DNA of 64,000 nucleotides. Source: Endocalyx cinctus. Its lineage: Eukaryota > Ascomycota > Sordariomycetes > Amphisphaeriales > Apiosporaceae. This document shows, piece by piece, positions 22,470-34,003 of this stretch. The notes under the pieces are model-generated. The model was not told the origin of the DNA. It was given only the letters and a program-made list of their open reading frames with translations, and searched no databases. The DNA is taken from the NCBI GenBank assembly GCA_001600455.1, contig BCKC01000009.1:248001-312000 (forward strand), read 5' to 3'. Position 1 is the first letter of the stretch. Each line of letters begins with the position of its first letter. The translations under genes and the position numbers were made by a program.

Positions 22470-25396
22470 TTACCGATGCAAACCGGACAGACCCGACAAT
22501 GGTAACCTATGTCCATTCTCAACTACGATGCCTGACCTCTTCTCTTGATTCGTGACGTCTGATTGCGACTCTAGTTCCTCTATGCCCCTCTTAATCTTGG
22601 TCTGCAAAGGTACAGGCTTGGCGTCTGTGATCTTGAGCCACTCGCCGTTGAAGGCGTTGACGAGCCAGTTTTGAAGTTCTTTTATTATGATTGTTAGTCT
22701 CCATGGTCTGAACAAATAAAGAAAGAATCAAATTGAGGGAATAGAGTATAGATATATGCTGGGATGAAAAAAAAAAAAAAAAGCAATACATATCAAATCA
22801 CGATTCAAAAAGAAAATAACTTACTGTCATATACAATACGCTGCGCATTGTGAAAGTAGATCCCGTGATTACTGTCGGGAAACATGTGCAAGTCGTAGTT
22901 TTCGACGCCGGCAAGATCGAGCTTATCCAGCAGCGTGAGCGTGTTCTGCATGTGCACGTTATCGTCGGCGACGCCGTGCATGACCAAGAAACGGACGTTG
23001 GATCCCAAGCTCGTGACGTTGTTGATCGCCGTGCCGTCGTATCCGTCCGGATTCTCCTGAGGCGTGAGCATATACCTCTCGGTATAGATGCTGTCGTAGA
23101 AGCGCCAGTCCGTCACGGGCGCCACGGCCATGCCGTACCGGAACGTGCGCCCGCCGTCCGTCTCGAGCGTCTTCAGCGTCTGAAACCCGCCGTACGACCA
23201 CCCCCAGATGGCGATCCGCGACTCGTCCACGTACTTCTTGGCGGCCCAGATCTGGGCCGCCGCGATCTGATCGTGCGCCTCCCACTTGCCGAGATGCTTG
23301 CGCACGATCACGCGCGCTTTGCGTCCCATGAAGCCGGTTCCCCGCCCGTCGACGGTGACGACGACGTAGCCCAGGCTGGCCGCTACGTACGACTGGAAAT
23401 CGACGGCAAACTTTTTGTCCACCGACTGGGATCCCGGCCCGGAGTACTGCTGGAACAAGACGGGATATCGCTTGCTTGGGTCGAAATGCGGCGGTCGGCG
23501 CTCGAGGTAATTGAGCTCCACGTCGTCGACTTGTATCTTTCCGTACTCCAGCAGAGGAAGCTCGTGCTTCTGAGCCTTCTCGGCTAGGGCGAGGTTTTCC
23601 TCGACCACGTATTCGTACGATTCCGGGTTACTCGGCGTGTTAATAACCTTTTGCGTGGGGATATTGGGTCCGCGGTACGTGAGGAGAGCGTAGCCCGCCT
23701 TGCTGGAGAAAGAGACGCCATAGTACGCCTCCTTGGAGGTGTCCGTCATGGGCTTCAAGTCAGAGCCGTCCAACTTGACGCTGTAAACATGTCGCTGGAT
23801 AGAGGACTCTTTGGTGGCGACGAAATACGCCATGTTATTTTTCAGGTCGACGGCGGACGGCCCGCCGACGACCTCCCAGTCGCCTGAAGTGAGCATGATG
23901 GGCTCGCTAGCGTTCATGGGACTGAAGTAAGCTATGTGATCGCCGTTGTCGTGGATGACCGAGTCGACATAGCCGTCCTCCGGTCTCCCGTTGGCGGGGT
24001 CGGCGGGGATAAACTGAGCCTCGTGCGTGATCTCGAACCAGCCTCCATCAATTTTCCCCACGTCCTCGGTTCTGACCGTCTTGCCTGTCCGCGTCTCGAC
24101 GTCGACCAGGATGACTCGCATTACGTCGCTGACCCGGTTGGTTTCCTTGATCAAGACTTGCTCCCCGGCCCACATGACGTCGATTATGAGTAGATCTTCG
24201 GGGGTAAAGCCGCCTTCTATCTCAACCGAAAAGACGTCGCCTTTTGCCACGTCGTAGAACAGCAGATCCACGAACGGGTTTGGCGAACCGGCCTTGGGGT
24301 ATTTGAGCTGTTGAACCTCGGGATAACTTTCCTCGCCGGGACGGGGCTTGTCGCCGCTAGGACGGTCGATGAAAAACTGGATCGGGTATTCGGGCACGAG
24401 TGTCTCGTTGGTTCTTAGGAAGGCCATGAAGTCGCCGTTGTTAGACCACCAGGTGGCGCTGTTGGAGTAGAAAACCTCTTCCTCGTAAACCCAATCTGGG
24501 ATACCGTAAAAGTACTCGGGACCGCCGTCCGTGGTAATCTGAATCGGATCCTGACTGCCGATCCGACGCATATATAAGTTATTGGCGCTGGTATAGGCGA
24601 TGGCGTCGCTGCGAGGACTCCACTGGGCAAGCTGCACTCTGAGTTCGGGGTTTCTAGGATCCAGGGGCTCGGCGGTCTGGGTTGCGACGTCGAATATCCA
24701 GTACACCGCCGTAAACGACTGTCTCCACACGCTCTGGGTTTTCGTCGCGATGAGGACCTTTTTAAAATCGGGGCTAGGCCAGACCTTTTCCGGATACATC
24801 GATCTTCCGTTACCGGTAAAAGCACCGTTCTTCATGAGGACCTGAGCCGCCATCACGTTTGCTCCGCCCGGCTTCTGGGATCTCACGTCTTCGACGACAA
24901 GGTACGGCTTACCGGAAGCGCCTCTCTCCAGAAGAAGCCCGTCCTCCCCGTTGGCTCCTTCAATCCAGCTGATCTCGTGGCTCTGGGCTCGCCAGAATCC
25001 ATTCAAGACCTGGTCCAAGCTAACTTGCTGGCCGTGACCCCTAGAACTGGTCGCCTCGGGATCGTGCGGCTTCTCCGAGGCGTGCTGGTATGATTTGCTC
25101 GAGATATAAGTGAAGAGCCCGACTACCCACGCGGATACTATCAGTCCAACTACTACGAAAAGGATTCTTTTCAACTTCTTATCCATCCCGACGGTATGTA
25201 TCCGGCGGCCGGAGGAGGGTAGGAAAGCGCCTCGTTCATCGTCGTAATCAGCTTTAAGGGGGTCTTCATCGTCGACATCGAATAAGTTTTGATCTTGTAT
25301 TTTTTCCCTTTCATTGATACGTTCGAAGACGAGACTCGTAGTCGAGGCAGAAGATAGGGAATCGGAACGAGAACGGGTCGAGGAGGCGGCGTCCAT
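22470..25396 (-). CDS. Dipeptidyl aminopeptidase type IV, DapB-like, vacuolar membrane
   Basis: Type II membrane serine peptidase (S9B) that removes X-Pro/X-Ala dipeptides; fungal DapB/Dap2 relatives sit in the vacuolar membrane. Exons 25396-22825 and 22678-22470 encode 926 residues. The ATG at 25396 starts [12 protein letters not shown] cytoplasmic Ser/acidic head precedes one transmembrane helix at about residues 78-98 ([18 protein letters not shown]). The S9B double-Glu substrate motif is [10 protein letters not shown]. The triad is Ser734 in GWSYGGF, Asp in VADDNVH and His in DSNHGIY. The 146-bp terminal intron ends at an AAAG acceptor 12 bases after an ACTAAC branch site. An upstream TTCAG acceptor would give an immediate stop. 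The spliced tail restores [17 protein letters not shown], expected for the family. Confidence 0.93.
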
Positions 25397-26000
25397 GGTA
25401 GGCAAGCTTGCGACTGCGACGAGCTTACGACAAACTATTTTCTATCATCCTCATGCGCAAATATAAAGAGAGCAAAATATACAATATGTATATGTAATCA
25501 AAATTTAATTATTTCTTCTTTTCTAAATTCGTATCACCTGTGATAAAAAGGGAAAAAGAAAAAGAAAAACAAATCAAAACAAATGCAAGCCGATTGATAT
25601 ATTACAAGTGAATCTAGTATCTACTAAAGTACATACATAGTACAGAGTACTACTGTACACAGTAATAAGTTACCTACTAAAACAGCTGTTGATTGATTTA
25701 CGTATTAAGTACTCGTGCTATGCCCCATTCAGTTCGTTTCGGAATCGCCACTATATTATAAGTGGTGCTCAACATTGATTTAGCAAATGTATTTTTTACT
25801 AGGCAACACATAGTAAAAATACTTCCAAACTTTCTATTCTATAGCTTTGAATTTCATACGTAAAAATTAGAAAACCACCTATCTCGTAATTCAAAAAGTT
25901 TGTTTAGTTTTTCAATACGTACAACCTATTTTTTTCGAAAATTATTTCCGAATTATCGTAAATGTCGGGGAAAGCTTTTTGTCGGTACTTGGCCAGTTTG
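25397..26000. other. AT-rich intergenic region
   Basis: 0.6 kb upstream of the dipeptidyl peptidase gene; it should hold its promoter. It contains repeated short GTAC-containing near-palindromes (about 25628-25660) and A/T runs. No gene seen. Confidence 0.5.
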
Positions 26001-26576
26001 CTAAATGGCTAAAAGAGGATCGTTAGGGGGGCAGAGGGGCCGCTCAATCATGTCTAATACAGTATATATAGTATTGCATGTACAGTACGCAATATGGCCC
26101 GAAGTTGCTTTGTGTAGTGCAAACACCGCTGATGTTAACACGTCCATGAAACGCTTCGAATCTAAGGTGACGCTTTTATCCCATCCCCGTACGAAGTGTT
26201 CAAAGGGACTACAACTATGAAGCTGCGTGACTATTCCCATTAGACGTCCATCTCTCACTTGACAGCCATGGTACTGCACGATATTCTTATGGCCGAGGCC
26301 AGAGACCTGGTCCGTCATCTTAGCCTCTCCAACTGTAACGTCCGGAATCAGTAATCAAGCATTTCTTGGCGACTATTAACACTATAACACCGCCAAGAGG
26401 AGTATCAAGTACTCACAGGATATATCACGAGTTGAACGGTGGCTATCGCGTTCGTCGTATATAAGCGTGGATGGCCTCTTGACGTATAAGCTTTTGTCCA
26501 GCTGACCAATCACCGCGGCCACCTTCGAATGCATCCCTTTAAGTATCTCAGGATTAACGTCTTCGGCCGGAACTCT
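26001..26576 (-). pseudogene. Truncated fungal protein-kinase-like gene
   Basis: Two minus-strand segments join in frame across an 84-bp intron: 26576-26417 and 26332-26001. The first reads VPAEDVNPEILKG ... SLYVKRPSTLIYD, the second FGEAKMTDQ ... LGHKNIVQYHGCQV, then RLMGIVTQLH and a helical stretch ending VFALHKATSGHI. This is the order of the N-lobe and hinge of a fungal kinase-like family (IVQYHGC block, then the residues before the catalytic loop). The catalytic loop (HRD/HND...N), the DFG segment and the whole C-lobe are missing, and the frame ends at a stop. There is a stop just upstream of the conserved start, leaving only an internal ATG at 26534. I read it as a broken gene copy; expression as a short protein is possible but unlikely. 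Confidence 0.6.
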
Positions 26577-26789
26577 TCACATTACTTCTTTTACTTCAAG
26601 TGATACTAATATCCAGCCGTGGTTTGAATATCTGCCCAAACTAATTATTATAACCAATTATCATCCCTGATATAAACCCTGCTTTTTAATGGCAATACGA
26701 AGAGCAGTGAGCAGGCTGGCAGATTTGCGACCAAATTTATATTTATGGTTATTTTAGCTATAAATATATTATATTTTTTTTTAGCAAGA

Positions 26790-27262
26790 TTAATCCAAAA
26801 TAATATCATCACTTCTTGCATCTGCCGAAAATTCGGCGTCTTCGTCCTCCGCCCCGAGGGTTGAAAGGTCGGCCTCGTTATTCGCGTCCCCGACGGTCGA
26901 AGGGTCAGCCTCGTTGTTCGCGCCCCCCCTAGCGGTCGAAGGGTTGGCCTCGTTATTTGCACCTCGATGCTAATTTATATATTAATTTTTACTTTATTAT
27001 AAGGGAATAAATAATATTAAACACTTACATATTCGTTAATTTGAGCAATTACCCTCTCCAGCTCCCGCTGGAGTTGTCTTAGGGATTTTTTCTTCTTCTT
27101 TTTTCATACTTATATTAGTATTTTTTAATTAATTTATAAGATTATAATACTTACGTTCGTTTTGCGGCTAACGCCGCCGCCACCGACGTCGCCGGTGTTG
27201 TTGAAATAGGCGTTTTTTATAAAAAATTGGTTTGTCCTATTTACAGTATCATTAGTCATCAT
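26790..27262 (-). CDS. Unrecognised 118-residue protein, three small exons, repeat-bearing acidic tail
   Basis: Exons 27262-27155 (36 codons), 27097-27029 (23) and 26969-26790 (60 with stop) join with all introns in phase 0. The introns (57 and 59 bp) have GTAAGT donors, and the first has a TACTAAT branch site. The ATG follows an in-frame TAG. The protein starts MMTNDTVNRTNQFF, then a Gly/basic patch, a short heptad-like helix (SLRQLQRELERVIAQINEY), three tandem copies of a unit like GANNEADPSTVG, and an acidic end (AEDEDAEF ... DDIILD). The open segments are too short to show up unless spliced. I do not recognise the family. It could be a real small gene or the end of a decayed larger element. 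It lies in an AT-rich island next to a broken kinase gene. Confidence 0.5.
26859..26966 (-). repeat. Three-copy tandem repeat of about 36 bases
   Basis: Three imperfect units, each with a core like GTCGAAGGGTCAGCCTCGTT on the plus strand. The units stay in frame within the last exon of the 118-residue gene, giving GANNEANPSTARG, GANNEADPSTVG and DANNEADLSTLG. The GC content of the unit contrasts sharply with the AT-rich flanks. Confidence 0.8.
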
Positions 27263-28374
27263 CTACGTTAATTATCATCATAAATCTATGTAAAATAAGA
27301 GATTTCAGTCTTGGTCGGCTCGGTCAGATAAGGTCAGGAACCTATACAGTATCGTGGTGTAAAAGATTGGTCTTAAAGAGCTAAATACCCTATAGGGGAC
27401 TGATTTCCCTATAAGTACATACCTATATAAAGATGGATATGTGCTGATTTGACACTCCGTGCCAGAATTGCGGATCTTTTGATCTTGCTACGTACCGGTC
27501 CAGGACCAGATACCGTTACTCGAGATAGGTTGTCAGGCAAAAGGAGATCTCCCTACCAACATTGTGGGCTAAGTCCGTATAACTGTTCAACATAGGTATT
27601 GGCCATATCAGACAGTGAAGTAATAATAGTTGGATGTGAAACTAAATATCTCTTAAAACAAACGAAGTAATAGTCAGTACTACGAATAATTAAATCGTGG
27701 ATAAGTTTTTTTTTTTTTTTTTTTGGGAGAAAGGAAGAGAAGGGTAAAAGGAAAGTTCTGTAGGTGGACTTCTGCTTAATCACACACGTGTACAACACTC
27801 ACCTAGGGGAAGTACGTTCCATCCTACCTTCTTCGAGCATTGGAAATATCCAATACAAATGCATACTTAGGTACTTCAGTCCAGGTGCTTAATTGTATAT
27901 TCGGTAGGTAATAGGTATAAATAAGACTGATAGTTCCGGTGCTTATTATAGAGGATTATATATGAATATAAGCTTGATGAACAAAGTAGGATATAAGTAA
28001 GAATAATCGAATTAGGTATATTTTTTCCATAACAGTAACGAAGAAAGGGTTCAGAAAAGATAGAGAAGAGAGAGAGTATATGTGTGATAACCCATATTTC
28101 GACTAGGGACTATTTGATGTTGATTATGTACGAACCAATTGAGAGTTCATTCGAAAGGTAGTTAGGAGGAAAGATTCCTAGTAGAGAGGGGCTATGAAGT
28201 AATCATCTTCATAGTTAACTTAGTAGGTAGTATGAATAGTGAAATATTGAGTAGAGATTATAAAAGCCGTTATAACCTATCAGGTCATAACAGACGTTCG
28301 TTTTTGATTTGTGACTTGACTATGTTAAGTAGAAAAGACGATTTATTAAAACTATACTTCGGGATAGTTGTGTG

Positions 28375-28422
<48 letters not shown>
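28375..28422. repeat. Compound TA/TG dinucleotide microsatellite
   Basis: A TA run (about 28375-28389) continues directly into a TG run (about 28389-28422). It is a simple-sequence repeat with no coding value. Confidence 0.95.
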
Positions 28423-28424
<2 letters not shown>

Positions 28425-28834
28425 ATAAAGAAGATGAAGTGGAAGAATGAGAAGATAGCATCGTGGAGGGGTTTCGTTTTAGGTTACGTTTAAACCTTTC
28501 CTTTTTTTCTCCTGGGGAAGTTGCAAGTTATCTTATAACCTCGTATACCGGAGTTGTTGGACCAGGTATACGTTATTTCACATAAAACCTTCTCTAGGTA
28601 ATTAGAATCAAAGTTTGAAGGAATTCACGAATCGAATAGCTTTACAAACAAGTTAAGGTTCATCGATATCTCCATACCCAAAACATGCTTAATTGTTGGT
28701 AACAGGCGTCAACCCTTAAAGGACCAGAAAGCCTATGCTCGAGCCAACTGTTAGGTGCCAGCTAATTAACCACCAGCTACCATGGTGTGAATGTATTAGC
28801 CATTACATATGTCCATATATATGTGTGTGCGTGT

Positions 28835-28932
28835 GTATGTATGTATGTATGTATGTATGTATGTATGTATGTATGTATGTATGTATGTATGTATGTATGT
28901 ATGTATGTATGTATGTATGTATGTATGTATGT
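28835..28932. repeat. GTAT tetranucleotide microsatellite, about 24 units
   Basis: About 98 bases of essentially perfect GTAT repeat. Cys/Met/Tyr/Val-repeat frames read through it are artefacts. A repeat this long and pure is probably recent and length-polymorphic. Confidence 0.95.
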
Positions 28933-30557
28933 GTGTGGTCTCTCTCCCATAATTATATTTTATAATATGGAAAGAAGACTATGAATCAATGGTTTATTAA
29001 GGCCTACCCCTCAATGGCTAGTATTTCATAGTCCACCTTCCTTCCAGCAGCCCTTTATCTCACACTTTCTATGATATCCAGGGATAGTACCTTAATAGCA
29101 AATTGGTGATTTTTTTTCAGGTAGGGTGTGCCGAGTGGGCTAGCTCGAACATTTCGCACATGAAAATATTTTGAGCCGGAGAGAAATTTAGAATGGAAAT
29201 CATCGAGACTGGATAAGACGCAAACAATGATGCAACTAGTTCAGAAAAGGGAGATTTCGACATAGTGATTAAAGATCATAACTATTGCTGACCTGGAGCA
29301 TGATATAATAGGACGCCCTCCTCCGGATTATACCTTGTGGAAAAGGTAATCGTGACAAATTTACTACAAATTGATTGACCTGTCGAACGAAAGAATACCA
29401 CTAAGCACGACCGGAGTGGGAAAAAGTGCAAACAGGTGCGGCCCGTATGTGATCCGGCTTTTGCTTGAACATCTTGGGCCCAAAGAATGACATGTCAAGA
29501 AGAGAAGAGAGAAAGAAGTGACGAGAGTGTTGGCGGCCTTCTGAAGATAGCTGACCGTCTACCTGACAATCAAGCACAATAACTCCCCTAGTCTTCGGCG
29601 ATGTTTGAGCGAAGAAAAGTAAAAGATACCAAATTATCGCGAACCATAGCAACTGTTATAGTCAGTATAAGCTATGAGTAGTCTTACCCTGGCTATAGAT
29701 GCTGAAAACATACTTGGTTATATTCTTATCGGAATTGTAAAGTGAATCAAATCACCTTACATCAAACTGCAAAGGGGTGAAGGAGACGAAATAGCTATTA
29801 TACTAGCGCAAAGCCAGACACATGCAAATATGTTCTTCGAGTCTCATATATGTACAGCTCAGAATCTATGAACAGCTCATTTATATTCTGAGTAATAACA
29901 AAATACCCTGCAGTATAGGATTTCCCGTCAAATCGCGACCAATGGTGCGCGTTTCCGTGTAGCGGTGGTATCGTTTCGGGTCGGTGGAGTAGATCCGGTC
30001 AATGAAAAGTTCAGGCGAGGGGCCATGACCAACATATGATCGAATATTTCGTTATAAAAAAAAATAATTCTTTAAACAGAAGTTTTGGTTTTGCTTGGCG
30101 CATGAATCATACGAGGGATTGTCCAATGATTTTGAATTCATCGAAACCTGGTAACTTGGCAGCTTGGGATGTCATATTTTCGCGGTCGAGCAATCCAAAC
30201 CTCTGGGTGGGACAGGCGCCAAAATTACATTTCACAGTTGACAAGGCTTCTCTAACGGTTTCGCCTCGTTTCAATTGAAGGGGCCTTTAGTAAACCCCAT
30301 ATATGTAAACCATGAAGAGGATCTACCGTTTAGGCAGGAGTGAAAACCAGGACCCTAGCATACCCTGTTGCACATCTTGACATCTGATGTTTTACTCACT
30401 TCGTCTAAATATTTAAATATCAACTCAAGAACCCGACTTCAAGATGAGATCTTTTAGCTACCTATGTAATTATCTCTCGTCTGCGACGATTTCATAACTA
30501 ATTTTTTTTTTTCTCTTTCTTTCTCTCACTTATTTTTTCATTCGTTTACTAGACAAG

Positions 30558-31378
30558 ATGAAGGCCGTGCTTTTGTTATCGCTGTTGAGTAGCGTCGGTG
30601 CTTCGCCTCTCGCCGAGAGGCAGAATAGCTGCCCCAACGTCTTCGTCTTCGGGGCGCGGGAGACGACGGCCCCACCCGGGTTCGGGACCGCCGGCGGTCT
30701 CGTGAATCAGGTTTTATCGAGCGTACCGGGAGCGCAAGCCACGCCCATCGTGTACCCGGCTTGCGGAGGGCAGGCGTCATGTGGCGGTGTGGCGTACGAC
30801 GCGTCGGCGTCGCAAGGCACCACGGCCGTCATCAAAGCCGTCACCGATTTCAACAGCCGGTGCCCGAACAGTGATATTGTCCTTATTGGATACTCACAAG
30901 TTAGTTCTCAAGACAGATCCAATGCTGCTTAAAGACATTCAGCTGACAACTTTGCTCTCCCAGGGCGGACAAATAATGGACAACGCGATGTGCGGAGGCT
31001 TGGGCACTACCCTCACTGGCAGCGCACTTGCGGCGGTCAAAGTAGCTATCTTCATGGGTGACCCGCACAACGTGGCCGGACTTTCTTTCAACGTGGGCAC
31101 TTGTAAAGCTGGCGGAGTAAGTTCCCACGTCCTTTTTTTTTTTTTTTTTTAAAAAAAAAAAATATGTCCTTTTCCGCTGACCTTGTTGTAACGCATTCTA
31201 GTTTGCCGCTCGGCCTTCTGGATTCCAGTGTTCGCCCGCCAACACTACCATCATTCAGTCATACTGCGACGCGGCGGATCCGTTTTGCTGTAACGGCAAC
31301 GACGCCAACACTCACCAGCAGTACGTCAACAAGTACGGTACACAGGCTCTGCAGTTTATTACCAACCTCGTGGGTTAA
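30558..31378 (+). CDS. Secreted CE5 esterase (acetylxylan esterase/cutinase family)
   Basis: Small secreted serine esterase of carbohydrate esterase family 5. It most resembles acetylxylan esterases, which remove acetyl groups from xylan. Exons 30558-30899, 30964-31116 and 31202-31378 (introns 64 and 85 bp) encode 223 residues. The N-terminus MKAVLLLSLLSSVGAS is a signal peptide, followed by PLAERQ, a likely propeptide ending. Ser113 is in IGYSQGG, Asp191 in DAADPFCC and His203 in ANTHQQY, with the Asp-His spacing usual for the family. Several Cys residues (CPNVFVFG, CGGQASCGG, CKAGG, FQCSPA, FCCNG) fit the conserved disulfides. Intron 1 falls inside the nucleophile elbow, right after GYSQ. 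There is no carbohydrate-binding module. It stands alone, with no related gene within several kilobases. Confidence 0.93.
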
Positions 31379-34003
31379 ATTCGACAAATAATCAGACGCG
31401 ACATCATTATGGGTAGATAGCGGTCTTAAACACATTGCAATGAACCGAATATACATACAATTAATGGCGAGATTTCTGCACGAAATGGCTTCTTAATGGC
31501 CCAGTCGAGACAATATTTACCCCCAAATTGCCGCTATTGCTCTTTTTACTTATTCGACGAAGCCAGATACAGTAGAAGAAGATAATGATAATAAATCTAC
31601 ATGCCTCTAATCTCACCATTCCTTGCCTACGTCAAATAAACAATAATTATATTCCAGCTCATATCCTTTTAAACATTTCCGAAGTAGCCGTATCCTACCC
31701 CGTTCTCATCCTGACCTCTCTGCTACCATTCTTTGAGCTATCGGCAAACCAATGTATGGAGAATCGGTCTCATTCGTCTGCGCATATTTCTGCGAGCAAT
31801 ATACTCTGCCTGCAATATTGATCATGGCACACCGAAGCCAACTGATACAGCCTTCTGTCAGGGGCCCTAGTTACCATAGAATCTACGGTGCGTACCTACG
31901 GCTACCCCCCGAGTAGCCTCAGTGGGACAGGTCCATATAATGTGTCAGGAGTGGCCAGGGTGGCTGGGTGGTTCCGGGCCACCAGCCCGAAAAGGGGAAA
32001 ATGTGCCGGGAAGGTCCGATAGAGTGGTCCTTTTCTTATAAAAAGTAGACTGTTCTCGGCTCTGTTCTTCAAGATCAAACCGTTGCCCCAGAGTATATGC
32101 CATAATTCATTAACTTTCGAGAAAAAAAGTTTTTTTTCTTGACATCGTGTGGTCTTCCTCATGGCCAGAAGGCCAAATTTTCTATGTGACTTACATACTT
32201 AATACGGCCCATACCCAGAAAACACGATCTAGTTACTTCTGTCGGACAACTTACCCTATATACCTGGTCACCACCCGACTGTAATTGCGTTGTTCTGCAC
32301 AGCGGTGTTTGGTACTTTCGGTTATGTCCATCTTTCACGGAGTTTAAGTCGAGCTTTGATATTCCAAGTATATATCAATGGGAATGAAAGTAAGTACAGT
32401 TGAGAAAAGCTATGCGTCTGCCATAGTACGACGGACAGCACTCGATATCCTGGCTAGTCAATACTTGTGCAACCACTTAAATCCCAGCCCCAGTAACGAT
32501 TACCGGCAATATGTAGTGACAGTATAAACCACTGAGAGCACCAGAGAAATCCAATATGCGTCCATATTTATGTGAGATAACCAAGATAGTCTTCATACCA
32601 TCTCCGGCACGCAGGCGATAGAAGACAAGGCTTAGTCCGTATCCTCACCGACCTTTGAAAAACGGACCGCCTGCATTGATATCTCCGATATCGCCTTTGA
32701 TTCCTTTCGGCTCGGCCCCGCAAGTGTTTCCCGACTCGGGAAGCTTACTGTTTATATCCTTAAGATGCGGCTAGCATATCTGTTGATACGAGAGATTTCG
32801 ATAATGTGTGTATGTATACGTTAACCTATGTTGGTGATGATTCCCACAATTAGGAGAGGGTGCTATCACCGCTCCGAATTCGATCCTACCGTTTCTCAAT
32901 CAGGTCGATTCCTACCCTCATCAAGTTGGTCATAGGCGCACGAGAATAAAGCAATTCTGGAAGTTATCAGGATCTACAACGAGGAAGCGGTGTAACCCAA
33001 GTTATTACGGACTCGAGATAAACCAATGTAGGCCTCGGCTGATATTTGCGAGATCATTACAGATCTAGAAGTGCGCAAAGGCGAATAAATGAGTTGAATC
33101 AGAGCTGCATTTCCGTGGGTGAGACAACATAGCAAGAAATAAGCATGGTTTCTCAGTGGATTGTGTAAACTAGATGTGAAACTCGCAGATTGTCTCGATG
33201 GAGCTCGAGGTTATTTATTCACCGCCAACGTAATGACGTATTTTAAGCTGAAGTTATCGATTTCATCTGGGCCATAGTATTATTCCTTGAGAATAACACG
33301 ACAAGATTGAAACTTGAATAAACGTCTGTGAGAATATATATCCCACAAAACAAGAGCAACTCTATTGATAATCTTGAAGAGCGGTGATGAGGCATTATAT
33401 ATGAAGGGCTATTTCGTACCCTGTACTAATGCAGTAATTTTGATTCGGTAAAGCATGATGCTGCCAAGAAGATTAGCATATGCATTAGGGGTCTAGAGCG
33501 TTAGCAATTAGTGGATATCTTAGCATTCTTAGCACTCTTAGCACTACCTTGGCATTACCTGTAAATTACCTAAATTACAAACGGTGCTTAAGTAACGGCA
33601 CTTGCGATATCCGTCGTCGGGCCTCGATTTCTAAGTTCGAAAACTTCTGCTGTTCCTCAAACAGCCGAACTTATACACGTTATGCCACTTTCGTCATCGC
33701 TCCTTTATCTCTTTAGTTTTGTGATGAAAATAAAATCAAAATTAAAATATGATTAATAGTTTCGATATTCACACATCACATATCATTACAAGGAAAATAT
33801 TGCTCTAAATTGGATGGATGGTTAATTCATTTTCCTTCTTCCGTGTCATTCTTCTGCTTTATCCTTTTGACCTCGCTCTCTTTTTCCTCTTGTACCACTT
33901 TTGTCGCTTATAAAAAAAAAATAAGAATAAAAAGTAAAAAAGTGCAGGTCATCTTTATATATAATATGATACAAGACCAAGGCATAGCTTGTGTAATGCT
34001 AAG
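31379..34003. other. Intergenic region, no supportable gene
   Basis: 2.6 kb between the CE5 esterase and the SulP transporter. An 86-codon ATG frame on minus (31902-32162) and several shorter ones show no domain, signal or family feature I recognise. The final 250 bases are A/T- and pyrimidine-rich and probably hold the transporter promoter and leader. Confidence 0.5.

Larger units (their letters stand above)
27263..30557. other. AT-rich gene-poor region with microsatellites
   Basis: 3.3 kb without an intact gene. It contains a T-run at about 27708-27724, a TA/TG dinucleotide array (28375-28422), a long GTAT tetranucleotide array (28835-28932), and, on the minus strand, two adjoining protein-like segments (30286-30107 and 30051-29881) separated by stops that may be remains of a gene. 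The last 100 bases are pyrimidine-rich and lead into the CE5 esterase gene. Confidence 0.5.

Noticed and set aside
22850..23587. 245-codon plus-strand frame opposite the dipeptidyl peptidase
   Set aside because: Antisense to the catalytic domain; Val/Arg/Asp-biased composition typical of a shadow.
28823..28936. Possible CRISPR-like array
   Set aside because: The repeats are contiguous tetranucleotides with no spacers, and the genome is eukaryotic.
28735..28984. Frames with repeated Cys-Met-Tyr-Val
   Set aside because: Produced by the GTAT microsatellite.
31902..32162. 86-codon minus-strand ATG frame
   Set aside because: Composition and lack of any recognisable feature suggest a chance frame; no conserved neighbour.
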